From Leucothrix mucor (lineage in GTDB: Bacteria > Pseudomonadota > Gammaproteobacteria > Thiotrichales > Thiotrichaceae): a stretch of DNA of 7,571 nt. Below the pieces are notes generated by a model. The model did not search any database and was not told the origin of the DNA. It saw only the letters and a list, made by a program, of their open reading frames with translations. The position numbers and the translations under genes are program-made. Of the stretch, positions 6,331 through 7,571 are shown in pieces. The stretch lies in the NCBI GenBank assembly GCA_015662325.1, contig DQUJ01000058.1, forward strand, positions 1-7,571, read 5' to 3'. The first letter of the stretch is position 1; every line of letters starts with the position of its first letter.

Positions 6331-6416
6331 AACCACAGAGGACACAGAGAGCGCATAGAAAAAACATTAATATGGGTTTCTCTGTGCACCCTGTGTACTC
6401 TGTGCTCTCTGTGGTT
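6331..6416. repeat. Inverted repeat of the AACCACAGAG type, copy 2 (leuD-propeller gene gap)
   Basis: The left arm starts AACCACAGAGGACACAGAG (6331). The reverse complement of the right arm (6377-6416) starts AACCACAGAGAGCACAGAG. Pairing is less regular than in copy 1, with several bulges and about 16 nt of loop. The asymmetric loop (AAAACATTAA... then GTTT) resembles that of copy 1 (AAAACATTAG... then GTTT) in the same orientation, so the two are direct copies. No minus-strand T tract follows. Confidence 0.8.
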
Positions 6417-6429
6417 ATATTATTTTTTT

Positions 6430-7077
6430 CTAAGAAAATAACCAAGGCGTTTGTTGCTTGCGTTTTTCTTCATATGCACGAATATCGTCCGCATGTTGCA
6501 AGGTAAGACCAATATCGTCAAGCCCATTCAATAAACAATGTTTACGAAAAGCATCTACTTCAAATGGTGTTTTTTCGGTCAATAGTTTATCAATCTCTAA
6601 TACCTGTTGATTTTCTAAATCAATGGTTAAGGTATAACCCTCCCTCATGGCGACCTCATTAAACAAGGCATCAATTTTTTCTTCACTAAGAACAATGGGT
6701 AAGATGCCATTCTTAAAGCAATTATTGTAAAAAATATCCGCATAACTAGGTGCAAGAATAACCCGAATGCCATAATCTTCAATTGCCCAAACCGCATGTT
6801 CACGTGATGAACCACAACCAAAGTTTTCACGCGCTAATAAAATAGACCCACCTTGATAGCGCGCTTGGTTCAAAACAAAATCTGCTTTGATCTCACGTTT
6901 GGAGTGATCCATCCCAGGCTCGCCTGCTTTCACATAACGCCAATCATCAAACAATGTTGGGCCAAAACCCGAACGCGATATTGATTTCAAATATTGTTTT
7001 GGGATAATCGCATCGGTATCGACATTCGAACGATCTAAGGGAATAACGATACCTTTATGTACTGTGAATTTTTCCAT
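6430..7077 (-). CDS. leuD: 3-isopropylmalate dehydratase small subunit
   Basis: The 215-residue product is the swivelling small subunit of isopropylmalate isomerase, which with LeuC converts 2-isopropylmalate to 3-isopropylmalate in leucine synthesis. Diagnostic motifs are [13 protein letters not shown] (18-30), the substrate-recognition loop [10 protein letters not shown] (86-95) and [16 protein letters not shown] (109-124). Length is typical for the gammaproteobacterial form. The ATG shares one base with the leuC stop (TAATG), implying translational coupling, and a strong purine-rich GGAGGGAG lies about seven bases upstream inside the leuC end. The gene is intact and ends with TAG. A 133-nt gap with an inverted repeat separates it from the next gene, instead of leuB following directly. 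Confidence 0.97.
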   Translation of the reverse strand: MEKFTVHKGIVIPLDRSNVDTDAIIPKQYLKSISRSGFGPTLFDDWRYVKAGEPGMDHSKREIKADFVLNQARYQGGSILLARENFGCGSSREHAVWAIEDYGIRVILAPSYADIFYNNCFKNGILPIVLSEEKIDALFNEVAMREGYTLTIDLENQQVLEIDKLLTEKTPFEVDAFRKHCLLNGLDDIGLTLQHADDIRAYEEKRKQQTPWLFS

Positions 7078-7571
7078 TATGACTCTCCCTCCATTGTACG
7101 CACATCAATGAAATGACCTTCGATTGCGGCAGCCGCTGCCATTGCTGGGCTAACCAAATGCGTTCGCCCATCTTGACCTTGTCTGCCTTCAAAATTACGA
7201 TTAGATGTGGATGCACAACGCTCTTGTGGTTCTAATCTGTCCGCATTCATCGCCAAACACATGGAACAACCGGGTTCGCGCCATTCAAAACCCGCTTCTT
7301 TTAAAATTACATCTAGCCCTTCATCTTCTGCCTGTTTCTTTACCAAGCCAGAACCTGGCACGACCATCGCGAGTGTTATATTAGAAGCGACCTTTTTATC
7401 TTTAGCAAGTGCGCCAGCTGCAACCAGTGCCGCTGCGCGAATATCTTCAATTCGTGAATTAGTACAAGAGCCTATAAAGACTTTATCAACCATTATCTCA
7501 TTGATTTTCTGCCCTGCTTCTAAGCCCATATACGCAAGCGCAGCACTAATACCTTGGCTTTTAACCGCATC
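7077..7571 (-). CDS. leuC: 3-isopropylmalate dehydratase large subunit, C-terminal part
   Basis: The frame is open from the right window edge, giving 164 residues and a TAA stop; the true start and roughly the first two thirds lie outside. The fragment carries the cluster ligands of the aconitase family: one cysteine in FIGSCTNSR and two in GCSMCLAMN (fragment residues 36, 102 and 105), which hold the [4Fe-4S] cluster of the isomerase. The substrate-loop sequence [11 protein letters not shown] and the C-terminal [14 protein letters not shown] are also present, as expected for LeuC. The reading frame is intact. It overlaps leuD by one base, and the two encode a heterodimer, so coupled expression is expected. 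Confidence 0.97.
   Translation of the reverse strand, partial: DAVKSQGISAALAYMGLEAGQKINEIMVDKVFIGSCTNSRIEDIRAAALVAAGALAKDKKVASNITLAMVVPGSGLVKKQAEDEGLDVILKEAGFEWREPGCSMCLAMNADRLEPQERCASTSNRNFEGRQGQDGRTHLVSPAMAAAAAIEGHFIDVRTMEGES

Noticed and set aside
4107..6416. Could the intergenic repeats be a CRISPR array?
   Set aside because: Units are ~10 nt, mirrored rather than arranged as direct repeats with unique spacers, and are dispersed between genes.

Overview
The window is a stretch of AT-rich gammaproteobacterial chromosome in which every recognisable gene lies on the minus strand. Read in the direction of transcription, from right to left, the order is leuC (3' part) - leuD - a secreted SMP-30/gluconolactonase-like gene - leuB - asd - fimV (5' part, running off the left edge). 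leuC-leuD-leuB-asd-fimV is a known conserved order in Gammaproteobacteria such as Pseudomonas, and a FimV with periplasmic LysM, membrane and cytoplasmic TPR parts points to the same class. AT-rich codon use and dense intergenic repeats suggest a repeat-laden gammaproteobacterium (sulfur-oxidiser or methanotroph types come to mind), but I cannot name a genus.

Region by region: 7571-7077 is the C-terminal third of LeuC, overlapping leuD by one base (TAATG). leuD (7077-6430) completes isopropylmalate isomerase. A 133-nt gap with a CCACAGAG-type inverted repeat leads to an extra gene (6296-5406), a signal-peptide-bearing six-bladed propeller of the SMP-30 type that is not part of the usual cluster. 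A second copy of the same repeat fills the next gap before leuB (5280-4192). A third repeat, of the ATCCGCAGATT type, fills the leuB-asd gap. asd (4086-3061) is followed almost immediately by a 195-bp MITE-like element with long terminal inverted repeats and a perfect 5-bp target duplication. Next comes a long imperfect hairpin ending in eight Ts on the minus strand, a plausible operon terminator. An AT-rich leader of about 300 bp then precedes fimV, which starts with GTG at 2369 and is open to the window edge.

leuC, leuD and leuB carry out leucine biosynthesis from 2-isopropylmalate to the 2-oxo acid precursor of leucine. asd feeds the lysine/diaminopimelate, threonine and methionine branches. 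FimV is a polar inner-membrane scaffold linked to type IV pili and is functionally separate. The most interesting points are the non-canonical secreted gene inside the leucine cluster, the near-identical translation start (RBS plus first five codons) it shares with leuB, the MITE placed just after the asd stop codon, and the recurrent ~10-nt-periodic inverted repeats in four successive gaps. I found no RNA gene, CRISPR array, phage gene or clearly new multi-gene system.
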